In this document: positions 17,248 to 26,480 of the stretch, piece by piece | Numbering within the stretch: the stretch's first letter is position 1 | Layout: each line of letters begins with the position of its first letter | Assembly (NCBI GenBank): GCA_937996655.1 | Contig: CALKUK010000015.1 | Coordinates: 262,705 to 326,704 of the forward strand | Direction: 5' to 3' | DNA from: an uncultured Sphingomonadaceae bacterium | Lineage (GTDB): Bacteria > Pseudomonadota > Alphaproteobacteria > Sphingomonadales > Sphingomonadaceae | DNA length: 64,000 bases | Notes under the pieces: model-generated | Database searches by the model: none | Told to the model about the DNA's origin: nothing | The model's input: the letters and a program-made list of their open reading frames with translations, nothing else | Made by a program: the position numbers and the translations under genes

Positions 17248-18607
17248 CCTCTTCTTTGTCGCCTTCCTTGGCGCCATGTTGCTGCTCGGGATGCGGCGTC
17301 CGTTTCTGCTGGTGCTTGGCTATGTCTATGTCGACATCGTCTCGCCGCAGCATCTGTCTTATTATCTGCTCAACAGCGTGCCGATCTCGCTCCTTTTCTT
17401 TGTCGGGGCGGTCGGCGGATGGCTAATGTTCGACCGGAAACAGGCGTTCAGCTTCAGCCCCCGGCAGGGGGCGATGCTGCTGCTGCTCGTCTACTGCTAT
17501 TTCTCTACCCAAAATGCCGATTTTCCGTTGGAGGCGACGGAAAAATGGGACTGGGTCTGGAAGGTGCTGGTCTTTGCGATCTTCCTGCCGCTAACGATCA
17601 CCTCGCGACTGCGGTTTGAAGCACTGGCCACCACGCTGATGCTGTCCGCCTCGTCCATCATCATTGCAGCGGGCATCAAAACGGCGGCGTCGGGCGGCGG
17701 CTATGGGGTGCTCAACCTCATGTCAGATAGCAATACCGGCCTGTATGAGTCGTCCACGCTGGCGTGTGTGGCCATCTCGCTTATCCCCTTTATCCTCTAT
17801 CTTCGCCGGAACAGTACAATCTTCCCGCCCGACTGGAGGGTGTCGCTGTTCTGCGGGGCATTATGCTTTGCCTGCCTGCTTATCCCGGTCGGCACCGAAG
17901 CGCGCACCGGGCTGATCTGCATCGCGGCCCTCGGCGTCATGATGCTGCGCGCCGCAAAGCGCCCCTTTCTTTATATTTTTGCCGCCGCCTTTTTGGGGCT
18001 GGCGACCATTCCGTTCCTGCCGGAAAGCTTCACCAAGCGGATGGACACGATGAACGAGGTGCAGGCCGACGAATCCGCCTCGACCCGCCTCGCCGTCTGG
18101 CGCTGGACAATCGAGTATGCCGGCCTCCATCCGCTGGGCGGCGGATTTGATTCCTATCGCGGCAACTCTTTCAGATATGAGGCGAAGACCAGCAGCAAAT
18201 TTGATCCCAACGCGCCAGCGGCCCATGAACCCGGCTCCACCATCGTCATCGTGGATGAAGGCCGCGCCTTCCACAGTGCCTATTTTGAAATGCTGGGGGA
18301 ACAGGGCTGGCCGGGTCTGTGCATCTGGCTGTTCATCCACCTGTCCGGCCTGTTGCGGATGGAAATTCTGTTCCGCCGCTACAAATCCCGCGCGCCGGAG
18401 GACGGGCACTGGATTGCTGGCCTCGCCACGGCGCTGCAACAGGCCAATATCATCTATCTGATCGGTGCCGCCTTTATCGGCGTCGCCTTCCTGTCCTTCG
18501 CCTATATGCTCATCGCCCTGCAGATCGCGCTCGACGCCTATGCTAGGCGATTTGATCGGGAACGAACACGCAAGCCCTTCTTCACCGCAAAGGTGGTGCC
18601 CGCATGA
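17240..18607 (+). CDS. O-antigen ligase/polymerase-like protein, exosortase-A-associated
   Basis: The 455-aa protein has about ten to eleven membrane helices and a large periplasmic loop (about residues 280-380). It resembles the 'putative O-glycosylation ligase' of exosortase A systems, with the opening VLGYVYVDIVSPQHLSYYLL and a loop region beginning LHPLGGGFDSYRGN. It probably polymerises or transfers polysaccharide repeat units at the inner membrane. The start is the ATG at 17240, and the stop overlaps the acyltransferase ATG by four bases. Confidence 0.85.
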   Translation: MRDLFFVAFLGAMLLLGMRRPFLLVLGYVYVDIVSPQHLSYYLLNSVPISLLFFVGAVGGWLMFDRKQAFSFSPRQGAMLLLLVYCYFSTQNADFPLEATEKWDWVWKVLVFAIFLPLTITSRLRFEALATTLMLSASSIIIAAGIKTAASGGGYGVLNLMSDSNTGLYESSTLACVAISLIPFILYLRRNSTIFPPDWRVSLFCGALCFACLLIPVGTEARTGLICIAALGVMMLRAAKRPFLYIFAAAFLGLATIPFLPESFTKRMDTMNEVQADESASTRLAVWRWTIEYAGLHPLGGGFDSYRGNSFRYEAKTSSKFDPNAPAAHEPGSTIVIVDEGRAFHSAYFEMLGEQGWPGLCIWLFIHLSGLLRMEILFRRYKSRAPEDGHWIAGLATALQQANIIYLIGAAFIGVAFLSFAYMLIALQIALDAYARRFDRERTRKPFFTAKVVPA

Positions 18608-19686
18608 CGCTGCCCCGCGCTCAGCTGGATGCCCTGACAGGCGCGCGCGGCCTCGCGGCCTGGCTGGTCGTGCTCTATCACATTCGCCTCGCCTTTCCGG
18701 ACAGCGTGCCGCACATGGTCATCGCCATCCTCGCCAAAGGCTATCTGGCGGTAGATCTCTTCTTCGTCCTGTCCGGCTTTGTCATTTGGCTAACCTATGG
18801 CGCCAAGTTCCAGGCGCAGGGGCTGGCCGCGGCCCCCGGCTTTTTGTGGCGGCGCATTGCCCGCATTTATCCGCTGCATCTGGCCATCCTGCTGGCGACG
18901 CTGGCCTATGCGGCAGTGCTAACACTGGCCGGCAAGGCGGACACGGCCCAATATCCGGTGGCGGAACTGCCGCTGCACCTTCTTCTGATCCAGAATTGGG
19001 GCCTGACCGATCACCTGACCTGGAATGACCCGAGCTGGTCCATCTCAACAGAAATGGCCGCTTATCTGCTGTTGCCCGTGGTTGCCGTCACGCTGTTCCG
19101 GAAAAGCTGGCCGCCCCTCGCCTGCGCTTCCGGTGCGCTGGGGCTGGGCATCGGGCTGCACCTCTGGTTCGCCGCGCAGGGCACCTCTTTGCTTGGCCAT
19201 GGCATTGTCTGGAATGGCCTGCCTCGCTGCATTGCGGGCTTTTTCAGCGGTGTCCTGATGGCGATGGCCTGGCAGGCTCGCCCGTCTCCTCTGGCGCGTC
19301 AGGGGGCATTGGCGATCAGCGTCTTACTCTTCGGCCTGTGGGTCGCAGGCGCCCTTCCTGAAACACTGGCGGTCCCGCTGTCCTTCACCGCCCTTGTCTT
19401 CTGGCTGGCCGAGACATCAGCTGCCCCCGGCAACCCGCTTGCAGGACGGGTGGCGGTCCATCTGGGGGAGATCAGCTATTCCACCTATCTTGCGCATTTT
19501 CTGCTCTGGATCGTGTTCAAGCATATCTTCGTCAGCGATGCCGCGAATGTGGCGCCCGGGCTGATCGCGCTTTACATTCTGGCCGTCTTTCTGGCGTCGG
19601 AAGGGCTTTATCGGATGGTCGAGGCCCCCGGCCGACAGGCCCTCCAATCCTGGGGAACCGGCAAAGGCATCCACGCCCTCAGCTGA
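18604..19686 (+). CDS. Acyltransferase family 3 (OafA-like) membrane protein
   Basis: The 360-aa, about ten-helix membrane protein opens DALTGARGLAAWLVVLYHIRLAF, with the catalytic histidine of acyltransferase_3. It continues FFVLSGFVIWLTYG and RRIARIYPLHLAILL and has NDPSWSISTEMAAYLL. Family members O-acetylate or succinylate surface sugars. It overlaps the upstream ligase-like gene (ATGA), so it probably decorates the same polysaccharide. Confidence 0.92.
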   Translation: MTLPRAQLDALTGARGLAAWLVVLYHIRLAFPDSVPHMVIAILAKGYLAVDLFFVLSGFVIWLTYGAKFQAQGLAAAPGFLWRRIARIYPLHLAILLATLAYAAVLTLAGKADTAQYPVAELPLHLLLIQNWGLTDHLTWNDPSWSISTEMAAYLLLPVVAVTLFRKSWPPLACASGALGLGIGLHLWFAAQGTSLLGHGIVWNGLPRCIAGFFSGVLMAMAWQARPSPLARQGALAISVLLFGLWVAGALPETLAVPLSFTALVFWLAETSAAPGNPLAGRVAVHLGEISYSTYLAHFLLWIVFKHIFVSDAANVAPGLIALYILAVFLASEGLYRMVEAPGRQALQSWGTGKGIHALS

Positions 19687-19728
19687 GGCGGCAATTGCAC
19701 TCAGGCGCGACGTTGCTAGGTTGGGGAT

Positions 19729-20883
19729 ATGAACACACCCCAAGCCTCGATCCTGACCGACATCACCCGGACCGTCGACATCGCCCTTGCATGGCTGAAC
19801 AGCCATACGACCCAGATCGCGGTCAGCACCGTTGCCGGCGTGATCATCGTCGCGCTGCTTTATGGCGTGAAACTGTTTGGGCGCTATCTGTGCAGCGCCC
19901 GCTTTTCCAGCTCCCATTGGCCAGGGATTATCGGCCGCGCGCTTAAGAGGACGCGGCTGTGGTTCAAAATCGCAGTGGCCGCGCAGATCGTGGCGGCCAC
20001 CGCCCATGCCCCGGCTGAAATCGCATACCCCATACGTGTTTTCTTCGTCATCGCAGCCGTCCTGCAGGCGGCCGTCTGGGTTCGGGCGCTGATCCTTGGC
20101 CTTGTCGAATATCGTGCGGGCAGCACAGACCCCACTGGCAATCTGCAAAGCGCCATGGGGCTGATCCGAGTGCTGCTGACGGCAGGGCTGTTCATCCTCG
20201 CGACGATCCTGATCCTGTCCAACCTTGGCGTGGATGTGACAGGGCTTCTCGCCGGTCTCGGCATCGGCGGCATCGCCATTGGTCTGGCGGCACAGGGCAT
20301 CTTTTCCGATCTTTTTGCCGCTTTGTCCGTCCTGTTTGATAAGCCCTTCAAAAAGGGCGACATGGTCAAGTTCGACACCAGCCAGGGCACGGTGGAGGCC
20401 ATTGGCCTCAAATCCACCCGCATCCGTGCGATCTCGGGGGAGGAGATTGTCATCTCCAACGCGAACCTCCTCAACAAGGAGCTGCGCAACCTCGCCGTGT
20501 TTGAAACGCGGCGCCATTTCCAGATGCTGAGCCTTGTCTACCAGACCCCTCCGGAGGTCTGCCGGAGGCTGCCGGACCTTCTGAAAACAGCGGTTGAGAG
20601 CGTCGATAGCGTCACCTTTGCGCGCTGCGCGCTCGATAATTTCGCGCCCTCCAGCCTTGATTTCCAGCTGATCTATGAAATTCATCAGGCGGACCCCGGC
20701 GAAGCGATGGACCGCAAACATCGCGTCAACAATGCGATCCTCGCTCTGTTTGCCGAACAGGGCCTCCAGTTCGCCTATCCCACACAAACCACCTTTACGG
20801 CAGCGCCCGACGGGCGGATGGTAATGCCCTATGCCGAACCAAAGCCGATTGAAGCGGCAGGTGCCGCAAAAGCACAAGCCTGA
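19729..20883 (+). CDS. MscS family mechanosensitive channel
   Basis: The 384-aa protein has four or five membrane segments and then the MscS pore helix and beta domain, seen as GLLAGLGIGGIAIGLAAQGIF and SDLFAALSVLFDKPFKKGD. The conserved lower-gate segment VEAIGLKSTRIRAISGEEIVI follows. It likely releases solutes on hypo-osmotic shock. It lies 42 bases after the acyltransferase, with no functional link evident. Confidence 0.93.
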   Translation: MNTPQASILTDITRTVDIALAWLNSHTTQIAVSTVAGVIIVALLYGVKLFGRYLCSARFSSSHWPGIIGRALKRTRLWFKIAVAAQIVAATAHAPAEIAYPIRVFFVIAAVLQAAVWVRALILGLVEYRAGSTDPTGNLQSAMGLIRVLLTAGLFILATILILSNLGVDVTGLLAGLGIGGIAIGLAAQGIFSDLFAALSVLFDKPFKKGDMVKFDTSQGTVEAIGLKSTRIRAISGEEIVISNANLLNKELRNLAVFETRRHFQMLSLVYQTPPEVCRRLPDLLKTAVESVDSVTFARCALDNFAPSSLDFQLIYEIHQADPGEAMDRKHRVNNAILALFAEQGLQFAYPTQTTFTAAPDGRMVMPYAEPKPIEAAGAAKAQA

Positions 20884-20908
20884 GGGCAAAAGCAGAGGAG
20901 AGACGCGC

Positions 20909-21598
20909 ATGGTCAAGCCCACCGGCATCCACCACATCGCCATCATGACCGGCGATATGAAGGCGCAGCTGGAATTTTTGACCGATGTCCTCGGCTGTGA
21001 GCTGGTCGCGATCTTCGACATGCACGGCGTGCCGGAAGGGCTCCATGCCTTTCTGAAACTCGCGGATGATTGTTCCTTCTCGCTCGTGCAATTGCCCGGC
21101 GTAAAGGACATCCCCATTGAACTGGGCAAGACCCACGCCGGCTCCGGCGCCGGCAAATCCGCCGGCGGGACGATGCAGCATCTCGCCTTCAAGGTGGACA
21201 GCAGGGACGCGCTGATCGCGATGCGCGACCGCATCCGCACGAAAGGCGTCAACGTGTTCGGCCCCATCGACCATGGCATGTGCCAGTCGATCTACTTTGC
21301 AGGGCCCGAGCAATTATCGCTGGAAGTCGCCTGGTCCGACGCGGCCATCGACCCCGCCCGCTGGATCGACCCCGCCACGCTCGCCAAGATCGGCGTGACG
21401 CTGCAAGAGGCAGAGCGGCTGATGTATCCCGACGCCTATGACGGCGACGGCGGTACCGTGCCCCAGCCCCCCATCGACCCCACAAAGCCGCATCAGGCGA
21501 TGCCCGAAGCGGCGTATAAGCAGATTATGTCGATGCCGGACGAGGTGATCTGGCAGGTGGCGTCTTATGCCGAGGCGCCGGTCAAAACCGACGCTTAA
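20909..21598 (+). CDS. VOC (glyoxalase/dioxygenase fold) family protein
   Basis: The 229-aa protein has the beta-alpha-beta-beta-beta signature at its N-terminus (GIHHIAIMTGDMKAQLEFLTDVLG) and a second module (MQHLAFKVDSRDALIAMRDRI ... ISLEVAW-type end). The likely metal ligands are the N-terminal His, the His of MQHLAF and the Glu of SLEVAW. The substrate is not predictable. The start ATG at 20909 follows AGAGGAGAG. It ends three bases from the convergent pgl gene. Confidence 0.88.
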   Translation: MVKPTGIHHIAIMTGDMKAQLEFLTDVLGCELVAIFDMHGVPEGLHAFLKLADDCSFSLVQLPGVKDIPIELGKTHAGSGAGKSAGGTMQHLAFKVDSRDALIAMRDRIRTKGVNVFGPIDHGMCQSIYFAGPEQLSLEVAWSDAAIDPARWIDPATLAKIGVTLQEAERLMYPDAYDGDGGTVPQPPIDPTKPHQAMPEAAYKQIMSMPDEVIWQVASYAEAPVKTDA

Positions 21599-21601
21599 CC
21601 C

Positions 21602-22303
21602 TCACGCGCACCAGTGAATATCAAACGCCTGTTCCGCATCCGCCAGCACGCGGCCGACGGGGAGCGGGGAGAGCGGGCCGTCCTTGATTGCCTGTTCGAC
21701 GAGCGCGCGCTTGTCGGCGCCGGTCAGCACCATCAGCAATGTGCGGGCGGACAGGATCGAATGGCGTGTGAGCGTGACACGGGCGACGGGCGCTTCGGCG
21801 GGCATGGGATCGGGCAGAACGCCGACCGCGCGGCGCGCCTTGGGGGCGTTCAGGGCATCGTCCATGTCGGGACCCGCAAAGATCGATGCAGTGTGGCCAT
21901 CCGTGCCGACACCCAGCCAGACGAGATCCGGCGGCCAGTGTAGGTCTTGCAGGCGCGCATCGGCTGCGTTGCCAGCGGCCTTGTGATCCTTGTTCTCAGT
22001 CGCGATGGGAAGGACGCGGGCGCCCTTGGGCATAAACGCCTTCGCCAGCATCGCGACATTGGACAACGGATTGTCCACGGCCACCAGCCGGTCATCGGTC
22101 GGGATGATCGTCACGTGCTTCCACTTGATCGGTGCAGCGGCCAGCTTTTCGTAGATCGGCAGCGGCGTCTTGCCGCCGGGCAGCGCGATCAGCGCCTGTC
22201 CGCGCGCATCGAGTGCGCTCTCGATGATGAAACCGACATCCCCGGCCACAGCTTCGGCCAGTTCTTCCATGTCGTCATAATCCCACCATTCGGCTTCGAT
22301 CAT
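21602..22303 (-). CDS. pgl: 6-phosphogluconolactonase
   Basis: Hydrolyses 6-phosphogluconolactone in the pentose-phosphate and Entner-Doudoroff routes. The 233-aa protein has ALPGGKTPLPIYEKL, TIIPTDDRLVAVDNPLSN and WLGVGTDGHTASIFAGPD, the characteristic substrate loop. It is divergent from the sugar transporter at 22539. No zwf or edd gene is next to it. Confidence 0.95.
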   Translation of the reverse strand: MIEAEWWDYDDMEELAEAVAGDVGFIIESALDARGQALIALPGGKTPLPIYEKLAAAPIKWKHVTIIPTDDRLVAVDNPLSNVAMLAKAFMPKGARVLPIATENKDHKAAGNAADARLQDLHWPPDLVWLGVGTDGHTASIFAGPDMDDALNAPKARRAVGVLPDPMPAEAPVARVTLTRHSILSARTLLMVLTGADKRALVEQAIKDGPLSPLPVGRVLADAEQAFDIHWCA

Positions 22304-22457
22304 TGGGGTATTCCTTCAGGGGTGTTTTAAGTGGCCGCGTTGCGGCTCGGTGGCCGTGGATATGGTCGCGGAGACGGATGTGCAATCCCGCATCCGCAGC
22401 CATACCCACAAAATTTCGATCTGTGCGCACAGGGAAGGCCCGCACCGCGCCTCTTTC

Positions 22458-22474
22458 TGCAATCGATTGTTGCA
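22458..22474. promoter_or_regulatory. Possible LacI-type operator upstream of the sugar transporter
   Basis: TGCAATCGATTGTTGCA contains the perfect ten-base palindrome CAATCGATTG with a CG centre, the pattern of many LacI-family operators. It lies 65 bases before the MFS start and between pgl and the transporter. No LacI regulator gene is in the window, so the assignment is weak. Confidence 0.35.
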
Positions 22475-22538
22475 GGTTGGCCCGGCGATGGCTAGCGTCG
22501 GCACACACGCGCTGCTCAAAGCCGGGGAGGAGAAGAAC

Positions 22539-23924
22539 ATGGCCAAGATGAAGCCACGGCTGTCGCTGATGCGCGTCATTGAAATGAACCTCGGCTTCCT
22601 CGGCCTCCAATTCAGCTTTGGCCTGCAGCAGGGCAATATGGTGCCCATCTATTCCTGGCTGGGCGCGGATGAAGCCACGCTCCCCATTCTTCAGCTGGCC
22701 GGGCCGATGACAGGTTTGCTGATTCAGCCGCTGATCGGCGCGCTGAGTGATAGGACCAATTCGCGCCTCGGGCGGCGGACCCCCTATTTCCTCATTGGCG
22801 CGATCATGTGCAGCCTTGGCCTGTTCTTCATGCCGCATTCGTCCAGCCTGTTGATGGCCGCGAGCCTGTTGTGGTTTCTGGATGCGGGCAACAACATCAC
22901 GATGGAGCCTTATCGCGCCTATGTGTCGGACCGGCTGGATGAGAGCCAGCATGAGCTCGGCTTTCTGAGCCAAAGCGCCTTTACCGGGCTGGCACAATGT
23001 CTCGCTTTCCTCACACCCTCCCTGCTCGTCTATTGGTTTGGTTTTGACCGCAATGCCGTGGATGATCACAATATCCCGGACATCACCCATGTCTCCTTCC
23101 TGATCGGCGCGGTGCTCTCCATCTCAACGATCCTGTGGTCGGTCCTCCGCGTGCCGGAGTTGCCGTTATCAGACGAAGAGCAGGCCAAGATTGCAGCCGC
23201 GCCCAAATCCGCCAGCGCCACACTCGCCGAAATCTGGAACGCGATCCGCGATATGCCGCCTGCCATGCGGCAGATGGCCTGGATGAGCCTGTTCCAATGG
23301 TATGGCATGATGGTTTACTGGAATTACGGCGTGCTCTCCATCGGACGGTCAATCTTCGACACGACGGACAAAGGCTCCGACGCGTTTCGCGAAGCCACGC
23401 TGACGACGCAACAATTGGGAGCCTTTTACAATTTCGTCGGCTTCTTTGCCGCCTTTGCGATGATCCCGCTCTCCCGCCGATTTGGCGCGCGGCGGCTGCA
23501 CATGATCTGCCTCGCGCTGGCCGGTGCCAGCCTGCTCTATCTGCCCTTCGTCACGGGGACGACGGGAGAGGCCAACGCCTTCTTCCGTGCGATGGCGATG
23601 CCGGAACTGGGCAGCCACCTGCAATTGTTGGTCGTCGCCTTCGGGCTGGGGCTTGGCTGGGCGAGCATCATGGGCAACCCCTATGTCATCCTGGCAGGGT
23701 CAATCCCGCCGGAGCGGACGGGCGTTTACATGGGCATTTTCAACATGATGATTGTCATCCCCATGCTGATCCACAGCCTCACCTTCCCGCTGCTCTACCA
23801 TCCGCTGCTCGGCGGAGATTCGCGCAACGCAATCCTCTTTGGGGGCGTCTTCCTGCTCTGTGCATCCGTGACGATGATTTGGGTGCGGGATCCAGTGCGC
23901 AGCGGCACGGCCACTGCCCCATAA
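22539..23924 (+). CDS. SLC45-like MFS sugar transporter
   Basis: A 461-aa, twelve-helix major facilitator protein. The first helix (EMNLGFLGLQFSFGLQQGNM), QLAGPMTGLLIQPLIGALSDRT and the R-x-GRR loop after helix 3 (NSRLGRRTPYFLIG) are typical of the bacterial SLC45/sucrose-maltose symporter group. Characterised relatives import disaccharides with protons. The start ATG at 22539 follows GGGGAGGAG. It is the last gene before the accessory region. Confidence 0.88.
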   Translation: MAKMKPRLSLMRVIEMNLGFLGLQFSFGLQQGNMVPIYSWLGADEATLPILQLAGPMTGLLIQPLIGALSDRTNSRLGRRTPYFLIGAIMCSLGLFFMPHSSSLLMAASLLWFLDAGNNITMEPYRAYVSDRLDESQHELGFLSQSAFTGLAQCLAFLTPSLLVYWFGFDRNAVDDHNIPDITHVSFLIGAVLSISTILWSVLRVPELPLSDEEQAKIAAAPKSASATLAEIWNAIRDMPPAMRQMAWMSLFQWYGMMVYWNYGVLSIGRSIFDTTDKGSDAFREATLTTQQLGAFYNFVGFFAAFAMIPLSRRFGARRLHMICLALAGASLLYLPFVTGTTGEANAFFRAMAMPELGSHLQLLVVAFGLGLGWASIMGNPYVILAGSIPPERTGVYMGIFNMMIVIPMLIHSLTFPLLYHPLLGGDSRNAILFGGVFLLCASVTMIWVRDPVRSGTATAP

Positions 23925-23927
23925 GGC

Positions 23928-24362
23928 TCAATTCAACGCGTTGGAAAAATGGTCGTGTATCGTTGTCCGATAACGAACTCTCTCCACCTGATAGGCGTCA
24001 AAAACTGACGTTTCAAGAGTTCCAACAGATGTTGATCCGACGGGTAGATTTGTTGGATAGTTAGGTAAGTTCGCCCGTATGGATGAAATCGGAGTAAGCT
24101 GACATTCCCGGCGGCCCAAGACAATGTCGGCAAGGCGCCCCATCCCTGCAGTTCCTTGCTCAAAATGATAGCCAAAATCGGAAATACGCTTGCAATAAAT
24201 CTGTCTGTTCAGTCCGATCTGAATATTTAAACCGTAGGGGTAAAGCAGGTAGCTTTGCTTCCGCGTCCCAAAATCGAGCGCCTTTATATACATCCAGAAG
24301 AGCCCGCAGTCCTTATACGGGCGTCTAGCGGCGGAAGAATCCAAAATAGATAGATGCGGCAA
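23928..24362 (-). CDS. Hypothetical protein downstream of the SLATT gene
   Basis: An open frame of 144 codons starts inside the SLATT gene (38-base overlap); an ATG at 24293 would give 121 aa without overlap. The product has no recognised family. It shows aromatic-rich text (SYLLYPYGLNIQIGLNRQIY) and no helices. A competing 80-codon frame covers 23933-24175, so coding status is uncertain. By position it could be a third gene of the CBASS-like unit or degraded junction sequence between the transporter and the island. Confidence 0.4.
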   Translation of the reverse strand: MPHLSILDSSAARRPYKDCGLFWMYIKALDFGTRKQSYLLYPYGLNIQIGLNRQIYCKRISDFGYHFEQGTAGMGRLADIVLGRRECQLTPISSIRANLPNYPTNLPVGSTSVGTLETSVFDAYQVERVRYRTTIHDHFSNALN

Positions 24363-24903
24363 CAGCGGCGATGATCAGAAGGATTGACCAAAACTTAAGT
24401 GTGGCGGGGATCTTGTCTTTCCAAAAGCCGAATTTGAGCTCGGCATCGAGCCACTCGATTTGATGCTGCCCAAAAAACTTCACATGTGCCCACCAGTCAC
24501 TGAACAGGATCTGCCGGCTAATCGACACCTGGTAGTATCGCGAATTGATAGCCGCCAGCTGCTCCTGAGCTCTCTCGATATTCCCGCCGCCGGCAACCTC
24601 CCGGTACAGCGACCGTAGTTCGTTAAAGGCTTGTGTTAGCTCCTTACCGGCTGCCTCATATTCGCTGCTGCGATACATAGAGATGTAAAGCGAGGCGACG
24701 CCGACGATAATTAATATCGCGCTCGGCAGCTTTTCCGCTAGAAACGGGAAGATCAGCGACAGTACACTGGCCGCGAGCGAAATGAAGCCAATCCAGCCCG
24801 GCGCTTTTTCAACGGTATCGAACGTGGCGAAGTGCTTCTTAGCGCCAAAGCCAACGTTGTAGGCGATCTCCGCGATCGTGCGCTTCAGATCATCTTTGGT
24901 CAT
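24325..24903 (-). CDS. SLATT-domain membrane effector, CBASS-like
   Basis: The 192-aa protein has two adjacent hydrophobic helices (WIGFISLAASVLSLIFPF and ILIIVGVASLYISMY) followed by a long helical region (YEAAGKELTQAFNELRSLY) and a C-terminal helix (LKFWSILLIIAAVAASIYFG), the SLATT layout. SLATT proteins paired with nucleotidyltransferases are regarded as pore-forming effectors triggered by cyclic nucleotides. Its ATG overlaps the CD-NTase stop by one base (TAATG), which fixes the pair as one unit. Confidence 0.82.
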   Translation of the reverse strand: MTKDDLKRTIAEIAYNVGFGAKKHFATFDTVEKAPGWIGFISLAASVLSLIFPFLAEKLPSAILIIVGVASLYISMYRSSEYEAAGKELTQAFNELRSLYREVAGGGNIERAQEQLAAINSRYYQVSISRQILFSDWWAHVKFFGQHQIEWLDAELKFGFWKDKIPATLKFWSILLIIAAVAASIYFGFFRR

Positions 24904-26210
24904 TAGCTTTCCTCATCCTCAATGCGGACGTGTATGCGGTCGGTCGCCAAAACAACATCGTTCACAACGACATAGCACTCTACGATATGGTCGCCATAGA
25001 AGCTCGTCGTTTCGGTCGTTTCGCCCTTTCCCGCGTCCATCAAGATTTGGCCGCGGATTTTTCCCTTGCGGATAGCGCGGGGCCCACGGTTGAGCACCTT
25101 CCAGTAAATCCTATGCGGCTCTGGTACGTCATTACGCGCGATGTAGAAGCGCAGCGACCTGGCGGCCGGAATCCAAAGCCCCAACCGGTACATCTCGCGC
25201 AGCAGACGTGGCCGGAAACCTCTCTGATCGACCTCGCACTCGATGCGCAAGGGGTAGCGGATGTCGACGCCGAAGCGGTCCTCGACAAACTCCTCGGTAT
25301 TGTCTGCTTTGTAGCCATCGGCCTCCAGGACCATCGCTTTGGCGACTTTGCCAGATGTGGTCGGGAAGCCGCGCCCGAAGACTGCGCGCCACTTCTCGTT
25401 GGAGAGGTCTGTGCCCTCGGTTTCGCACGCCTCGACGGCAATGTCGTAAGACTTCTTGGCTTTGCGCTTGAAGCTGCGCTTAACCTTCACGTGCTGGCCG
25501 CTACCCAGCGCGTTGAACCTATCCTGCTCTGGCAGTTCCGAAAGATATTTCAGGAAGTCGCGCATCATCCAGTCGAAGTAACTGTAGCTGCGATCGTCAT
25601 AGTCCTCGGTGCTAATGAGGAAGTTGTGGGCCAACGTGTCGATTAACAGGCCGCCCATAGCCACGCCGTGCTTGTTGTTCCAAGATCGGGCCATTTTACA
25701 CAGGCACCGCAGGTTGTAATTCTTGTCGGCGTCGACGCGGCCGATTGCTTCGATCTCCTGCTTGGGTTTCGTTGTCTTCCACTTCCCGCCGTTGTAGGTG
25801 TCCGGATAGATGAAGCCGCCATGCGCATCGGCGAATACGGGTTGCACCTCGACGTGGAAGCGCTGGTAGAGTACGCGGACGACTAGGCGGTCGACCTTGA
25901 TCGTTGTCGTCGGGTATCGCTCGCTCAACGCTTTGGCGGCCGCAGACAGCAACTTCGCCTGACCGCCAGACTTGTAGGTTTCCCACGAAGTCGATGGCAT
26001 GATGTAGAGCATGTCGAGGTCTGAGATGCCCTTGATCGCGGTCTTTCGGCCGTAGGACCCTACTTGGAGGCTATTGGCGATCTTCGAGTCGGTGTTTCGA
26101 AAGTTCAGATTCAACGCGCGGGTCAGTTCCTCATACCGCATCGAGATGACGTCGGTATTGTCGATAGCGATGTTGTCGAGGAAATTTTTGAAGTATGTCG
26201 AGGTCGTCAT
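24903..26210 (-). CDS. CD-NTase (SMODS nucleotidyltransferase) with AGS-C-like C-terminus
   Basis: A predicted cyclic-oligonucleotide synthase, the sensor/enzyme of a CBASS antiphage unit. The nucleotidyltransferase core shows VGSYGRKTAIKGISDLDMLY (GS motif plus DxD metal site) and the third acidic position in FHVEVQPVF. The C-terminal 110 residues (RGFRPRLLREMYRLGLW ... VVVNDVVLATDRI) resemble the AGS-C sensor domain. It is 435 aa from the ATG at 26210; a TTG two codons upstream is less likely. The product molecule cannot be told from sequence. No E1/E2/JAB or HORMA/TRIP13 genes are present, so this resembles a minimal (type I-like) CBASS. Confidence 0.85.
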   Translation of the reverse strand: MTTSTYFKNFLDNIAIDNTDVISMRYEELTRALNLNFRNTDSKIANSLQVGSYGRKTAIKGISDLDMLYIMPSTSWETYKSGGQAKLLSAAAKALSERYPTTTIKVDRLVVRVLYQRFHVEVQPVFADAHGGFIYPDTYNGGKWKTTKPKQEIEAIGRVDADKNYNLRCLCKMARSWNNKHGVAMGGLLIDTLAHNFLISTEDYDDRSYSYFDWMMRDFLKYLSELPEQDRFNALGSGQHVKVKRSFKRKAKKSYDIAVEACETEGTDLSNEKWRAVFGRGFPTTSGKVAKAMVLEADGYKADNTEEFVEDRFGVDIRYPLRIECEVDQRGFRPRLLREMYRLGLWIPAARSLRFYIARNDVPEPHRIYWKVLNRGPRAIRKGKIRGQILMDAGKGETTETTSFYGDHIVECYVVVNDVVLATDRIHVRIEDEES

Positions 26211-26316
26211 AAACAAAGGTTGGACCAGATTTCACCCCGAGGCGAATCTCAGCGGTTGGTTTTCGTGACAGTTCTACCCACGAATGGCAGGTTGTGGCCA
26301 TCTGCTCCAACATCGG

Positions 26317-26328
26317 GAACGGCTGTTC
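26317..26328. promoter_or_regulatory. GAAC-N4-GTTC palindrome upstream of the CD-NTase
   Basis: GAACGGCTGTTC is an inverted repeat with a four-base spacer, unlike the direct-repeat LexA box 150 bases away. It resembles the Gram-positive LexA (Cheo) pattern, but the host LexA type is alphaproteobacterial, so it is more likely a site for another dimeric repressor, if functional at all. Confidence 0.3.
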
Positions 26329-26480
26329 TGCTGGCGGATAAGGTCAGCCGGCTTTGAAACGCAAGGGCGGTTTTGCTGTCCTAAGGACGCCGAGCGATGC
26401 CGCCATATTGTTTGGTGGGTTCACGGAAGTGCACTGACCCTGCATGGGCAGGGACCTAATTGACGAATCAGGGCACTAAT

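Noticed and set aside
19417..21279. A 620-codon leftward frame over the acyltransferase, MscS and VOC genes
   Set aside because: It runs antisense across three well-supported genes and has no domain. The GC-rich codon pattern creates such frames.
22275..23090. A 271-codon leftward frame over the SLC45 transporter
   Set aside because: It is antisense to the transporter and has no recognisable product.
23933..24175. An 80-codon alternative frame inside the third CBASS-region ORF
   Set aside because: It competes with the longer frame, has no ribosome site and no family. It is noted only as a reason for caution.
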